From the NCBI RefSeq assembly GCF_000612545.2, contig NZ_CP097800.1, forward strand, positions 1,364,001 to 1,428,000: a stretch of 64,000 nucleotides of DNA, written 5' to 3'. Shown here piece by piece: positions 54,270 to 63,827 of the stretch. Every line of letters begins with the position of its first letter. The first letter of the stretch is position 1. The notes below the pieces were generated by a model. That model was not told the DNA's origin and made no database searches. It saw nothing but the letters and a program-made list of their open reading frames with translations. This stretch comes from Streptomyces sp. PCS3-D2. Lineage in GTDB: Bacteria > Actinomycetota > Actinomycetes > Streptomycetales > Streptomycetaceae. The position numbers were made by a program, and so were the translations under genes.

Positions 54270-54776
54270 TCACTCTCCTTCTACGAGGCGGGTCAGGCGG
54301 ATCTTGTTGATCTTGACGAGCTCGCCGCGGGCGATGTCCCGCTCCTGCTCAGGCGAGTTGTCGATCCGGACCTTGACCGCGTCCCGCATGAACTCACCGG
54401 TCGCACCGGTGGCGCAGATGAGGAAGACGTGGCCGAACTTCTCCTGGTAGGCCAGGTTCAGTTCGAGGAGCTCGTTCCTGAGCTCCTCGGAGGCGCCGGC
54501 CATGCCCCGCTGTTCGCGGGCGGAGGTCGGGTCTCCCGGCTTCGGCCGGCCGATCGGCGCGTGGCCTCCCATCGCTTCGGCCAGGTCCTCCGCGGTGAGC
54601 TCCGCCATGGCGGCCTCGTTCGCGGCGAACAGGGACTCGGCGGTGGCGAAGGGGCGCTGGGCGAGCATCCTGCTCCCCCACGCCGAGCTGGCGCACACCT
54701 CGTGCAGCTCGGCCGAGGCCGCCCTGTCGTCCAAGGTGTTGATCCGGGTGAGACCCGGGGTCGGACTCGAAGTCAC
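54270..54776 (-). CDS. uraD: OHCU decarboxylase
   Basis: Decarboxylates OHCU to S-allantoin. 168 aa from GTG 54776, GGAGG upstream. LHEVCASSAWGSRMLAQRPF, catalytic His in MGGHAPIGRPK, LNLAYQEKFGHVFLICATG with the conserved EKFG(H/F) segment. First gene of the urate operon, with a promoter 40-75 bp upstream that carries the TCAACA-N3-TGTTGA palindrome. Confidence 0.95.
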   Translation of the reverse strand: MTSSPTPGLTRINTLDDRAASAELHEVCASSAWGSRMLAQRPFATAESLFAANEAAMAELTAEDLAEAMGGHAPIGRPKPGDPTSAREQRGMAGASEELRNELLELNLAYQEKFGHVFLICATGATGEFMRDAVKVRIDNSPEQERDIARGELVKINKIRLTRLVEGE

Positions 54777-54818
54777 GGTAGGCCTCCGTGGCCTGTTGTT
54801 GCTTTGACGGGCTGCGCA

Positions 54819-54859
54819 TAGCTAACGCCCTCCGCAACACGGCGTCAACACTTTGTTGA
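54819..54859 (-). promoter_or_regulatory. uraD operon promoter and palindrome
   Basis: On the minus strand, -35 TTGACG (54848-54843), 18-bp spacer, -10 TAGCTA (54824-54819). The perfect palindrome TCAACACTTTGTTGA (54845-54859) overlaps the -35. Confidence 0.6.
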
Positions 54860-54876
54860 AACTTCCCGTACACAAA

Positions 54877-54907
54877 AGCCGCCGCCCGGGTGAATGGGGC
54901 GGCGGCT
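54877..54907. terminator. Terminator between HTH gene and urate operon
   Basis: 11-bp stem AGCCGCCGCCC (54877-54887) with 54897-54907, 9-nt loop. It separates the HTH gene transcript from the uraD promoter just beyond. Confidence 0.75.
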
Positions 54908-54930
54908 CGTCACCGTGAGTCGTAATCCGC

Positions 54931-55314
54931 TCACGCCTGGGTGTTCTTACTGGGATTTTCCCTGTTCAAGTAGTTGTAGACCGTGAAGCGGCTGACGCCC
55001 AGCGCGCCCGCGACCGTCTCCACGCCGTGCCGCACGGAGAAGGCGCCGCGCGCCTCCAGTATCCGGACGACGTCCTGCTTGGACTTCCGGTCGAGCTGGG
55101 ACAGCGGCATGCCGTGCCGGCGTTCCAGCGCGGCCAGGATGTGGTCCAGCGAGTCCGAGAGCTGCGGCAGGCGCACGGCGAGCAACTCCCGGCCCTCCCA
55201 GGTGAGCACGACGTCGTCGGGCGTGGCCTGCGCCGGATCCATGAGCTCGCCGCCCATGGCGTCCACGAGCGGCTTGACCGCCGTGACGAAGGGGTGATCG
55301 CGGGGCTCGGTCAT
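54931..55314 (-). CDS. Small HTH protein (Fis/PucR-type C-terminal helix)
   Basis: A 127-aa protein. N-terminal 60 residues (FVTAVKPLVDAMGGELMDPA, EGRELLAVRLPQL) are unassigned, the middle is LERRHGMPLSQLDRKSKQDV, and the end is a helix-turn-helix GVETVAGALGVSRFTVYNYL. The HTH resembles that at the C-terminus of PucR-type purine regulators. ATG 55314 overlaps the upstream gene stop. Located beside the urate operon, it is a candidate local regulator and a candidate binder of the second palindrome class. Confidence 0.8.
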   Translation of the reverse strand: MTEPRDHPFVTAVKPLVDAMGGELMDPAQATPDDVVLTWEGRELLAVRLPQLSDSLDHILAALERRHGMPLSQLDRKSKQDVVRILEARGAFSVRHGVETVAGALGVSRFTVYNYLNRENPSKNTQA

Positions 55315-55562
55315 GACGCCTCCTCGCCGATCACGTTGACCTGGAGGGTGACGCGGGTGGCCCCGGCCCCCAGGGAGTCGCGCAGCAGCGCGCTCACGGC
55401 GGACAGCACCCGGTCGGCCTCACCCTCCGCGGTGTTGCCGAAGGGGCCGACGTCCACCGCCTCCAGCTGGGCCTTCTGGATGACCTCGCGGGCCGCCACG
55501 GCGTGGTCGGGGGCCTCTTCGAGATCGAAGGGCTCGGTCGTGAACTCCACTCTCAATCGCAC
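55311..55562 (-). CDS. Thiamine-binding-like (YkoF/DUF77-type) small protein
   Basis: An 83-aa protein from GTG 55562 reading VRLRVEFTTEPFDLEEAPDH and ending TRVTLQVNVIGEEAS. The pattern of a short ferredoxin-like alpha/beta unit with VDVGPFGNTAEGE in the middle resembles MTH1187/YkoF proteins. No clear ribosome site precedes the GTG. Coupled by ATGA overlap to the HTH gene, so they form a two-gene operon divergent from hyi. Confidence 0.65.
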   Translation of the reverse strand: MRLRVEFTTEPFDLEEAPDHAVAAREVIQKAQLEAVDVGPFGNTAEGEADRVLSAVSALLRDSLGAGATRVTLQVNVIGEEAS

Positions 55563-55617
55563 GCGGCTCAAGCTACCGCGCCGTCTCGATTTTTCGGCAG
55601 TCCGCACTTGACATCCG

Positions 55618-55672
55618 CGCGGAACCCCATGCAGTCTTCCATCAAGCAGAAAACAACTTCCGCAATACGGAA
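55618..55672 (+). promoter_or_regulatory. hyi promoter region with paired AllR-type operators
   Basis: TTGACA (55618-55623) is a good -35; the -10 is poor. TTCCGCAATACGGAA (55658-55672, perfect 5-bp arms) has a weaker partner TTCCATCAAGCAGAA exactly 21 bp upstream (55637-55651). Confidence 0.6.
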
Positions 55673-55688
55673 GGAGCGCACACCCCTC

Positions 55689-56522
55689 ATGGGATACACG
55701 GACCAGCGCTTCGATGTGAACCTGTCGATCCTCTTCACGGAACTCCCGCTTCTGGAGCGCCCCGCGGCCGCCGCCGCGGCGGGCTTCACGGCGGTCGAGC
55801 TGTGGTGGCCCTGGATCGAGACCCCCACCCCCGCTCAGGAGGAGCTCGACGCCCTCAAGAAGGCCCTTGAGGACGCCGGCACCCAGCTGGTGGGCCTGAA
55901 CTTCTACGCCGGCCGCCTGCCGGGCCCGGACCGCGGCGCGGTCTCGGTACCCGGTGAGGAGTCCGACCGCTTCAACGCCAACATCAACGTCGCGGCGGAC
56001 TTCGCCGCCTCGGTCGGCTGCAAGGCGCTCAACGCCCTGTACGGCAACCGCGTCGAAGGCGTGGACCCGGCCGCCCAGGACGAGCTGGCCCTGAAGAACC
56101 TGGTCGTGGCGGCGCAGGCCGCGGACCGCGTGGGCGCGATCCTCCTGATCGAGACCCTCAACAAGCCCGAGTCGCCGCTCTACCCGCTGGTGAGCGCCCC
56201 GGCCGGCATCGCAGTGGTGGACAAGGTGAACCAGGCCACCGGCCTCGGCAACGCCAAGTTCCTGCTCGACCTTTACCACCTGGCGATGAACGATGAGGAC
56301 CTCTCCGAGGTCATCGAAAAGTACGCCGCCAAGACCGGGCACGTCCAGATCGCGGACAAGCCGGGACGGGGGGCTCCGGGCACCGGCGAGCTGCCCCTGG
56401 AAGAGCTGCTCGACCAGCTGAAGAAGGCCGGATACGAGGGCTACGTGGGGCTTGAGTACAAGGCCGAGGACGCCGCCGCCTCCTTCGCCTGGCTGCCGGC
56501 CGAGGCCCGCGCCGCCCAGTAG
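55689..56522 (+). CDS. hyi: Hydroxypyruvate isomerase
   Basis: Interconverts hydroxypyruvate and tartronate semialdehyde. A 277-aa TIM barrel starting MGYTDQRFDVNLSILFTELP. Metal-binding Glu in ILLIETLNKPESPLYPL and again in YEGYVGLEYKAE; LLDLYHLAMNDEDL and GHVQIADKPGRGAPGTGEL match the Hyi family. AAGGAG lies 12 nt before the ATG. It forms a glyoxylate salvage group with glxR and gcl. In S. coelicolor, hyi is AllR-controlled and its overexpression was linked to loss of antibiotic production. Confidence 0.95.
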   Translation: MGYTDQRFDVNLSILFTELPLLERPAAAAAAGFTAVELWWPWIETPTPAQEELDALKKALEDAGTQLVGLNFYAGRLPGPDRGAVSVPGEESDRFNANINVAADFAASVGCKALNALYGNRVEGVDPAAQDELALKNLVVAAQAADRVGAILLIETLNKPESPLYPLVSAPAGIAVVDKVNQATGLGNAKFLLDLYHLAMNDEDLSEVIEKYAAKTGHVQIADKPGRGAPGTGELPLEELLDQLKKAGYEGYVGLEYKAEDAAASFAWLPAEARAAQ

Positions 56523-56597
56523 GGGGACGAAGTCCGGGCGATCAGCCAGGCACCTCACGCACTTTTCGTACGAAGCATTAAGAGAAGGACCCTCATC

Positions 56598-57497
56598 ATG
56601 AGCAACCCCGCTGCGCTCCCGTCGATCGCCTGGATCGGTCTCGGAATCATGGGCTCCCCCATGTCCGAGAACCTGCTGAAGGCCGGCTACCCGGTCACCG
56701 GCTTCACGCTGGAGCAGGACAAGCTGGACCGCCTGGCCGCCGCCGGCGGCACCGCGGCCGGATCGATCGCCGAGGCCGTCAAGGACGCCGACGTGATCAT
56801 CACGATGGTGCCCGCCTCCCCGCAGGTCGAGGCCATCAACTACGGCCCCGAGGGCATCCTGGAGAACGCCAAGTCCGGCGCGCTGATCATCGACATGTCG
56901 TCGATCACCCCGCAGACCTCCGTGGACCTGGCGAAGAACGCCGCCGAGAAGGGCATCCGCGTCATCGACGCCCCGGTGTCCGGCGGCGAGGCCGGCGCCA
57001 TCGAGGCCGTCCTGTCGATCATGGTGGGTGGCGAGCAGGCGGACTTCGACGCCGCCCTGCCGATCCTGGAGACCCTCGGCAAGACCATCGTCCTGTGCGG
57101 CCCGCACGGCTCCGGCCAGACGGTGAAGGCCGCCAACCAGCTCATCGTCGCGGTGAACATCCAGGCGTGTGCCGAGGCCGTCGTCTTCCTGGAGAAGTCG
57201 GGCGTGAACCTCACCGCCGCCCTGGACGTCCTCAACGGCGGCCTGGCCGGCTCCACGGTGCTGACCCGCAAGAAGGACAACTTCCTGAACCGCGACTTCA
57301 AGCCCGGCTTCCGGATCGACCTGCACCACAAGGACATGGGCATCGTCACCGACGCCGCCCGCAACGTCGGTGCCGCCCTCCCGGTCGGCGCGGTCGTCGC
57401 CCAGCTGGTCGCCTCCCTGCGCGCCCAGGGTGACGGCGGCCTGGACCACTCGGCCCTGCTGCGCGCCGTCGAGCGCCTCTCCGGCGCCCAGGTCTGA
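56598..57497 (+). CDS. glxR: 2-hydroxy-3-oxopropionate (tartronate semialdehyde) reductase
   Basis: Reduces tartronate semialdehyde to D-glycerate with NAD(P)H. 299 aa of the beta-hydroxyacid dehydrogenase family: IAWIGLGIMGSPMSENLLKA (nucleotide loop), VIDAPVSGGEAGAIEA (substrate loop), GSGQTVKAANQLIVAVNIQA with catalytic Lys, and HHKDMGIVTDAARN. 75 bp after hyi and in the same direction, so probably cotranscribed. Confidence 0.96.
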   Translation: MSNPAALPSIAWIGLGIMGSPMSENLLKAGYPVTGFTLEQDKLDRLAAAGGTAAGSIAEAVKDADVIITMVPASPQVEAINYGPEGILENAKSGALIIDMSSITPQTSVDLAKNAAEKGIRVIDAPVSGGEAGAIEAVLSIMVGGEQADFDAALPILETLGKTIVLCGPHGSGQTVKAANQLIVAVNIQACAEAVVFLEKSGVNLTAALDVLNGGLAGSTVLTRKKDNFLNRDFKPGFRIDLHHKDMGIVTDAARNVGAALPVGAVVAQLVASLRAQGDGGLDHSALLRAVERLSGAQV

Positions 57498-57639
57498 GGT
57501 CCCCCGCCGGGCCCCCACGGGGCCCGGACCGCCCCCTCGCGCAGGGGGCACCGAGTCTCCGGACGGTGCCGGTGCTGACACCTGTCCTGTCGCGCCCAAG
57601 CGTCGGCACCGTCCGGGTCATCTCACCCCACAACTTCGT

Positions 57640-57717
57640 TCAACAAACTGTTGACGTTTAGTTCTTGCCGAATTTAGGCTGTTCCGCATGACGGAAGACG
57701 CTTTCCGTCAGCAGTTA
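57640..57717 (+). promoter_or_regulatory. Catalase promoter with both operator types
   Basis: -35 TTGACG (57651-57656), 18-bp spacer, -10 TAGGCT (57675-57680), RNA start about 57687. Perfect palindrome TCAACAAACTGTTGA (57640-57654) overlaps the -35; TTCCGCATGACGGAA (57682-57696) covers the start point; the degenerate TTCCGTCAGCAGTTA follows 21 bp later (57703-57717). Confidence 0.65.
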
Positions 57718-57735
57718 CCCGTACGGAAGGTCACC

Positions 57736-59193
57736 ATGTCGAAGCGCACGCTGACGACCGAGTCCGGCGCCCCGGTCGCCGACAATCAGAACTCCGCCAC
57801 CGCCGGCGTCGGTGGCCCGCTCCTGATCCAGGACCAGCAGCTCCTGGAGAAGCTCGCCCGCTTCAACCGCGAGCGCATCCCGGAGCGCGTGGTGCACGCC
57901 CGCGGCTCGGCGGCGTACGGCTACTTCGAGGTGACCGACGACGTCACCGCGTACACCAGTGCCGCCTTCCTCGACACGGTCGGCAAGAAGACCGAGACCT
58001 TCCTGCGGTTCTCCACCGTCGCAGACTCCCTCGGTGGCGCGGACGCGGTGCGCGACCCCCGTGGCTTCGCCCTGAAGTTCTACACCGAAGAGGGCAACTA
58101 CGACCTCGTCGGCAACAACACCCCGGTGTTCTTCATCAAGGACCCGATCAAGTTCCCCGACTTCATCCACTCCCAGAAGCGCGACCCCTTCACGGGCAAG
58201 CAGGAGCCGGACAACGTCTGGGACTTCTGGGCGCACGCCCCCGAGGCGACGCACCAGATCACCTGGCTGATGGGTGACCGCGGCATCCCGGCGTCGTACC
58301 GCCACATGAACGGCTACGGCTCCCACACGTACCAGTGGACGAACGAGAAGGGCGAGGCCTTCTTCGTCAAGTACCACTTCAAGACCAACCAGGGCATCCG
58401 CTGCCTCTCCGGCGAGCAGGCCGCAGAGCTGGTCGGCAAGGACGCGAACTCGCACCAGACCGACCTGCTCCAGGCCATCGAGCGCGGCGTGAACCCGAGC
58501 TGGACGCTCTACGTCCAGATCATGCCGGCCGCCGAGGCCGCGGACTACCGCTTCAACCCGTTCGACCTCACCAAGGTGTGGCCGCACGCCGACTACCCGC
58601 TGCAGCGGGTGGGCCGCCTGGTCCTCGACCGCAACCCGGACAACGTCTTCGCCGAGGTCGAGCAGTCCGCCTTCTCCCCGAACAACTTCGTCCCGGGCAT
58701 CACCGCCTCGCCGGACAAGATGCTCCAGGGCCGCCTGTTCGCCTACGCGGACGCCCAGCGCTACCGCCTCGGTGTGAACCACACCCAACTGCCGGTCAAC
58801 GCCCCCAAGGCGACGAAGGCCGACAACTACGGCCGCGACGGCGTCATGGCGCTGCGCAACGGCTCCCGCCACGACAAGAACTACGAGCCCAACTCGCACC
58901 AGGGCCCGTCCGAGACCGGACTGGCGCTGGGCGCCCCCAGGGCCGTCTCCGGCTACACGGGCACCCACGAGGCCCCGGCCCACACCAAGGACGACGACTT
59001 CTTCCAGGCCGGTGAGCTCTACCGCCTGATGTCGGAGGCCGAGAAGGAGCGCCTGGTGGCGAACATCGCCGGCGGCCTCTCCCAGGTCACCCTTGAGGAC
59101 GTCATCGAGAAGAACCTGGCTCACTTCCACGCCGCCGACGCCGACTACGGCCGTCGCGTCGAGGAGGCCGTGCGCGCCCTGCGCGACGCCTGA
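57736..59193 (+). CDS. Monofunctional haem catalase
   Basis: Splits H2O2; 485 aa, small-subunit clade length. Catalytic His54 in RVVHARGSAAYG, Asn in NTPVFFIKDPIKF, and the haem-ligand segment RLFAYADAQRYRLGVNHTQLP with the proximal Tyr. ATG 57736 follows GGAAGG by 5 nt; an upstream ATG at 57688 would cross the operator. Co-regulated (by operators) with allantoin genes, so its job is probably to remove peroxide from urate oxidase. Confidence 0.97.
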   Translation: MSKRTLTTESGAPVADNQNSATAGVGGPLLIQDQQLLEKLARFNRERIPERVVHARGSAAYGYFEVTDDVTAYTSAAFLDTVGKKTETFLRFSTVADSLGGADAVRDPRGFALKFYTEEGNYDLVGNNTPVFFIKDPIKFPDFIHSQKRDPFTGKQEPDNVWDFWAHAPEATHQITWLMGDRGIPASYRHMNGYGSHTYQWTNEKGEAFFVKYHFKTNQGIRCLSGEQAAELVGKDANSHQTDLLQAIERGVNPSWTLYVQIMPAAEAADYRFNPFDLTKVWPHADYPLQRVGRLVLDRNPDNVFAEVEQSAFSPNNFVPGITASPDKMLQGRLFAYADAQRYRLGVNHTQLPVNAPKATKADNYGRDGVMALRNGSRHDKNYEPNSHQGPSETGLALGAPRAVSGYTGTHEAPAHTKDDDFFQAGELYRLMSEAEKERLVANIAGGLSQVTLEDVIEKNLAHFHAADADYGRRVEEAVRALRDA

Positions 59194-59208
59194 GCCGACA
59201 GGGATGTA

Positions 59209-59238
59209 CCGGGGGCCTGACGGGAGGTCAGGCCCCGG
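59209..59238 (+). terminator. Catalase terminator
   Basis: CCGGGGGCCTGAC pairs with GTCAGGCCCCGG around a 5-nt loop (59209-59221 / 59227-59238, one G bulged), 15 bp after the stop. Confidence 0.75.
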
Positions 59239-60147
59239 GTGCTGGGCCCGAACCGTGAACCCGGATGAGGGGTGGTACACGGCGAGGGCAGGACGAGGAC
59301 CGTGGCAGGCGTGCGAGCCAGTGCGGTGGTAATGGGTTCCGAGGCCCGTCTCTTGACCTGAGGGAGACGGTGCCGGAGTTCTCGTCGCCCGCCCGCCACG
59401 GTCCCAGCCACTCCCCCTTCTCTTCCCACAGGGGCTGCGCACAGAGCGCCCTGCGGGAAGCGGAGGAGGAAACCTTCCTCCCCACACAACTCCGCCCGGC
59501 GGTGCGAACGTCCTGTCGCGCCAGCCTCGCACCGTCGGGCGGTAACAACCAGAGCGCCGAGTCACGGACGGTCCCGTGACTCGGCGCTTTGTCGTACCCG
59601 TCCGCATGGCCGCACCCGTCCGGATGTCGTCACCGTGGGGTGGCCGGCGCCGTGGGGTGGCCGACCTCCGGTCGGGCAGGTGCCGGCGCCGGGTTGCGCG
59701 TCCGGGGCCCCGCCGTCGAGGGACCCGGCGCACCGCGGCCGCACCGGAGCGCGGGCCGTGCACGGCACTTCCGGGCGGTTCGAGGACCACGAAGGGCCGT
59801 TTCCGGCCGGTCGAGGCCGAAGGCCGTTCCCGGCCTCCCGGGGCGGCCGCGTACGGGAGCCGCCCACCGCACGTCCCGGTCCCGGTGGGCGGTCCCCGGT
59901 GCGCGGGGAACCGGGCGTCACGCGGCATCGCACGGCCGGGCCGGGTCCGGGAGCCGGTCAGCACGCTCGCGGCGCCGGAGAGCGTGTACGGGACGCACAC
60001 GGGGGCGCGAGCCTCCGGAGGAGATCCCCGCCCGGCCCCCGCCGGCCACTGCAGCACCCGGAGCCGGCCTCCAGCAGTACCCCGAGACCGGGGGGCTCCG
60101 CCTCCGCCGCGGCCCACGGCGTGCGAGGACCGGCCGGAAGCACGACG
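59239..60147. other. Long gene-free region with an orphan terminator
   Basis: About 0.9 kb without a coding region I can support. 59239-59552 is moderately GC-rich and ends at a strong terminator (59553-59588). 59589-60147 is very GC-rich, with Arg/Pro/Gly-type nonsense in every frame. A non-coding RNA in the first part is possible. Confidence 0.5.
59553..59588 (+). terminator. Strong terminator without an assigned gene
   Basis: Perfect 15-bp stem AGCGCCGAGTCACGG (59553-59567) / 59574-59588, 6-nt loop, followed by TTGTCG. The catalase already has its own terminator 300 bp earlier, so this one may serve an unrecognised short transcript. Confidence 0.7.
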
Positions 60148-60191
60148 CGCCGCGACCCCCGCCCTCCTCGCGGGGGACGGGGGTCGCGGCG
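60148..60191. terminator. gcl terminator
   Basis: Perfect 14-bp stem CGCCGCGACCCCCG (60148-60161) / 60178-60191, 18 bp beyond the leftward gcl stop. Confidence 0.8.
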
Positions 60192-60209
60192 TACGGCCGG
60201 AGCCGGGGA

Positions 60210-61997
<1,788 letters not shown>

Positions 61998-62030
61998 CAG
62001 GTTCTCCTGCGGGTCTGGCGGGTCAGGCTT

Positions 62031-62096
62031 TTCCGTAATCCGGAAGTATTGTTCTGCTATACGGAACAAACTAAGCGGCGTCTTCTTCGGCGTCAA
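62031..62096 (-). promoter_or_regulatory. gcl promoter with tandem AllR-type operators
   Basis: On the minus strand, -35 TTGACG (62096-62091), 17-bp spacer, -10 TAGTTT (62073-62068). Two operators follow: TTCCGTATAGCAGAA (62066-62052) at the start point and the perfect TTCCGGATTACGGAA (62045-62031), 21 bp apart. Confidence 0.7.
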
Positions 62097-62264
62097 GGCG
62101 GTGGAGGATCCTGGAAGCGGCCAAATGCCGCATCTCGCTCGACGACTTGTGCACATCACCGATCAGCCGACGGGAACGGGGCGGAAATGGCGTGCGCGCT
62201 CGCCCCGGTGGTCGCCGGTGGTGGAGCATGGACCCACGCACGGCGACGGAGGGGGCCAGGGGTC

Positions 62265-63095
62265 ATGGCGGAAGCGGTACCGGTGCGCTGCCCGGCGTGC
62301 CTGCGCGAGAACGGCTACATCGCGCCGGTCTTCCCCTGCGCCTGCGGCAGCCCGGTCGATGCGCCGCTCGACCTGTCGGTGCCACCGGAGCAGCTGACCC
62401 ACCGCACCTGGTCGGACAGCTGGGTGACGGTGCGGTGCACGGCCTGCGGGCGGGACAGCGAGTGGCCGCAGCCCGAGCTGGGCTGCGGGTCGTGCGGCAC
62501 GGTGGTCCGGCTTCCGGTGCACCCACCCGAAGCCGGGACGGTCCCCGGCGCCACGGCGGCCGCGGGATCCGCCACGGACCCCGCCCCCGGCCTCGCCCCT
62601 CCGGGCCGCACCGCCACGGGGCGTAGCGCCACGGGGCGCCCAGCCGCCCCGCCGGGCATGGACCCGGACCCGGCGCACATACCGCCGCCTGCGACGGCCG
62701 CCGTCCCGCGGCCCGCATTCCGCCCCGTGACCATCCGGACGGCCCGGGACGCGGTGGCCACCGCCGCGCTGTACCTGCGCTGGCTCGGCTTCCAGGACGT
62801 ACGGCAGCCCGACGGGCGCCCGATCCCCTCGGCGGCGGTGGACCTGCGGGCGCCGGGGCTGGTGGCCCAGGTGGACCCGACCACCGCGCCGGCCGGACTG
62901 CGGGCCGTGGAGTGCGTCTGGCTGAACGGGCTCACGGCCGCGGCGACCAGCGTCTACTTCTCGCTCGCCGGATACGCGGAGGACGCCCGCAGCCGCGCGG
63001 ACGAGCTCGGCATACCGCTGTTCGTCATGGACCTCACCGGGATGCCGCAGCCGGTCAACGACCCGGCGGACGCGCTGGTCCGCTCAGGGGCGTAG
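62265..63095 (+). CDS. Double zinc-ribbon protein with degenerate Mrr-like (restriction endonuclease-fold) domain
   Basis: A 276-aa protein starting MAEAVPVRCPACLRENGY. Two zinc ribbons: CPAC...CACG (about 9-28) and CTAC...CGSC (about 60-80). A Pro/Ala/Thr linker (about 90-150) leads to an alpha/beta domain: ALYLRWLGFQDVRQPDGR, AAVDLRAPGLVAQVDPTTAP and GLTAAATSVYFSLAGYAEDA, then ADELGIPLFVMDL. The layout (helix, xxDL strand, VAQVx strand, sugar-phosphate end) follows Mrr/DUF2034 nucleases, but the expected catalytic Lys of VAQVK is Asp here, so it may be inactive. Divergent from gcl. Confidence 0.7.
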   Translation: MAEAVPVRCPACLRENGYIAPVFPCACGSPVDAPLDLSVPPEQLTHRTWSDSWVTVRCTACGRDSEWPQPELGCGSCGTVVRLPVHPPEAGTVPGATAAAGSATDPAPGLAPPGRTATGRSATGRPAAPPGMDPDPAHIPPPATAAVPRPAFRPVTIRTARDAVATAALYLRWLGFQDVRQPDGRPIPSAAVDLRAPGLVAQVDPTTAPAGLRAVECVWLNGLTAAATSVYFSLAGYAEDARSRADELGIPLFVMDLTGMPQPVNDPADALVRSGA

Positions 63096-63149
63096 CGGCC
63101 GACCCCTTAGGCTCGGGGCGTTACCTGCCGACTGGCCGAGGAGAGTCCC

Positions 63150-63638
63150 GTGAGCCTGTACGACATCCCGCTGACCACCCTGTCCGACGAACCCACGAGC
63201 CTGGCCGCGCACAAGGGCAAGGCGATCCTCCTGGTGAACACCGCGTCGCAGTGCGGGCTCACCCCGCAGTACTCGGGCCTGGCCCGCCTGCAGTTCGCGT
63301 ACGAGCAGAAGGGCTTCACGGTCATCGGCGTGCCCTGCAACCAGTTCGGCGGGCAGGAGCCCGGCAACGCCGAGGACATCCAGACCTTCTGCGCGGCCGG
63401 CTTCGGTGTCACCTTCCCGATGCTGGAGAAGTCCGAGGTCAACGGCGAGAACCGGCACCCCCTCTACCAGGAGCTGGTGAAGACCCCCGACGCGGACGGC
63501 GAGGCGGGGGACATCCAGTGGAACTTCGAGAAGTTCCTCATCTCCCCCGCCGGCGAGGTCGTGGCACGCTTCCGTCCGCGCACCGAACCGGAGTCCCCCG
63601 AGGTCATCGCCGCGATCGAGGCGCACCTGCCCGCGTAG
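63150..63638 (+). CDS. Glutathione peroxidase family (thiol peroxidase)
   Basis: A 162-aa peroxidase. Peroxidatic Cys35 in VNTASQCGLTPQY (Cys in place of selenocysteine), Gln in VPCNQFGGQEPG, and Trp in DIQWNFEKFLI complete the catalytic tetrad. In an actinomycete the reductant is more likely thioredoxin or mycothiol-linked than glutathione. GTG 63150 follows AGGAGAG. Confidence 0.95.
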   Translation: MSLYDIPLTTLSDEPTSLAAHKGKAILLVNTASQCGLTPQYSGLARLQFAYEQKGFTVIGVPCNQFGGQEPGNAEDIQTFCAAGFGVTFPMLEKSEVNGENRHPLYQELVKTPDADGEAGDIQWNFEKFLISPAGEVVARFRPRTEPESPEVIAAIEAHLPA

Positions 63639-63827
63639 CCCGCATGGCCCGCGCCTCCCGCACAGCCGGCCGGCCCGCCGGGGTACCCGCGTACGGGACC
63701 CCGCCCTCCGGGCCCTCGCGTACCGTCGCGTACGGGCTCGCGCACAGGGCCGCGTACGGGCGCTCGCGCAGGGCCCGGGGGCGCCGCACCGCCCGGCCGG
63801 GCCCGGCCACCCCCGCCGCCCGGCGGC
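63639..63827. other. Short GC-rich gap with imperfect repeats
   Basis: 189 bp between convergent genes. It contains two near copies of a 24-bp unit starting GCGTACGGGC (around 63730-63780) and related GCGTACGGG pieces before them. No gene seen. Confidence 0.5.

Noticed and set aside
59239-59552. RNase P RNA, tmRNA or cobalamin riboswitch before the orphan terminator
   Set aside because: I looked for their conserved core sequences and found none. Only an unspecified short RNA remains possible.
59589-60140. Long open frames on both strands between the orphan terminator and gcl
   Set aside because: All are Arg/Pro/Gly-rich products of extreme G+C, without a ribosome site or any domain-like stretch. 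Long stop-free frames are expected by chance here.
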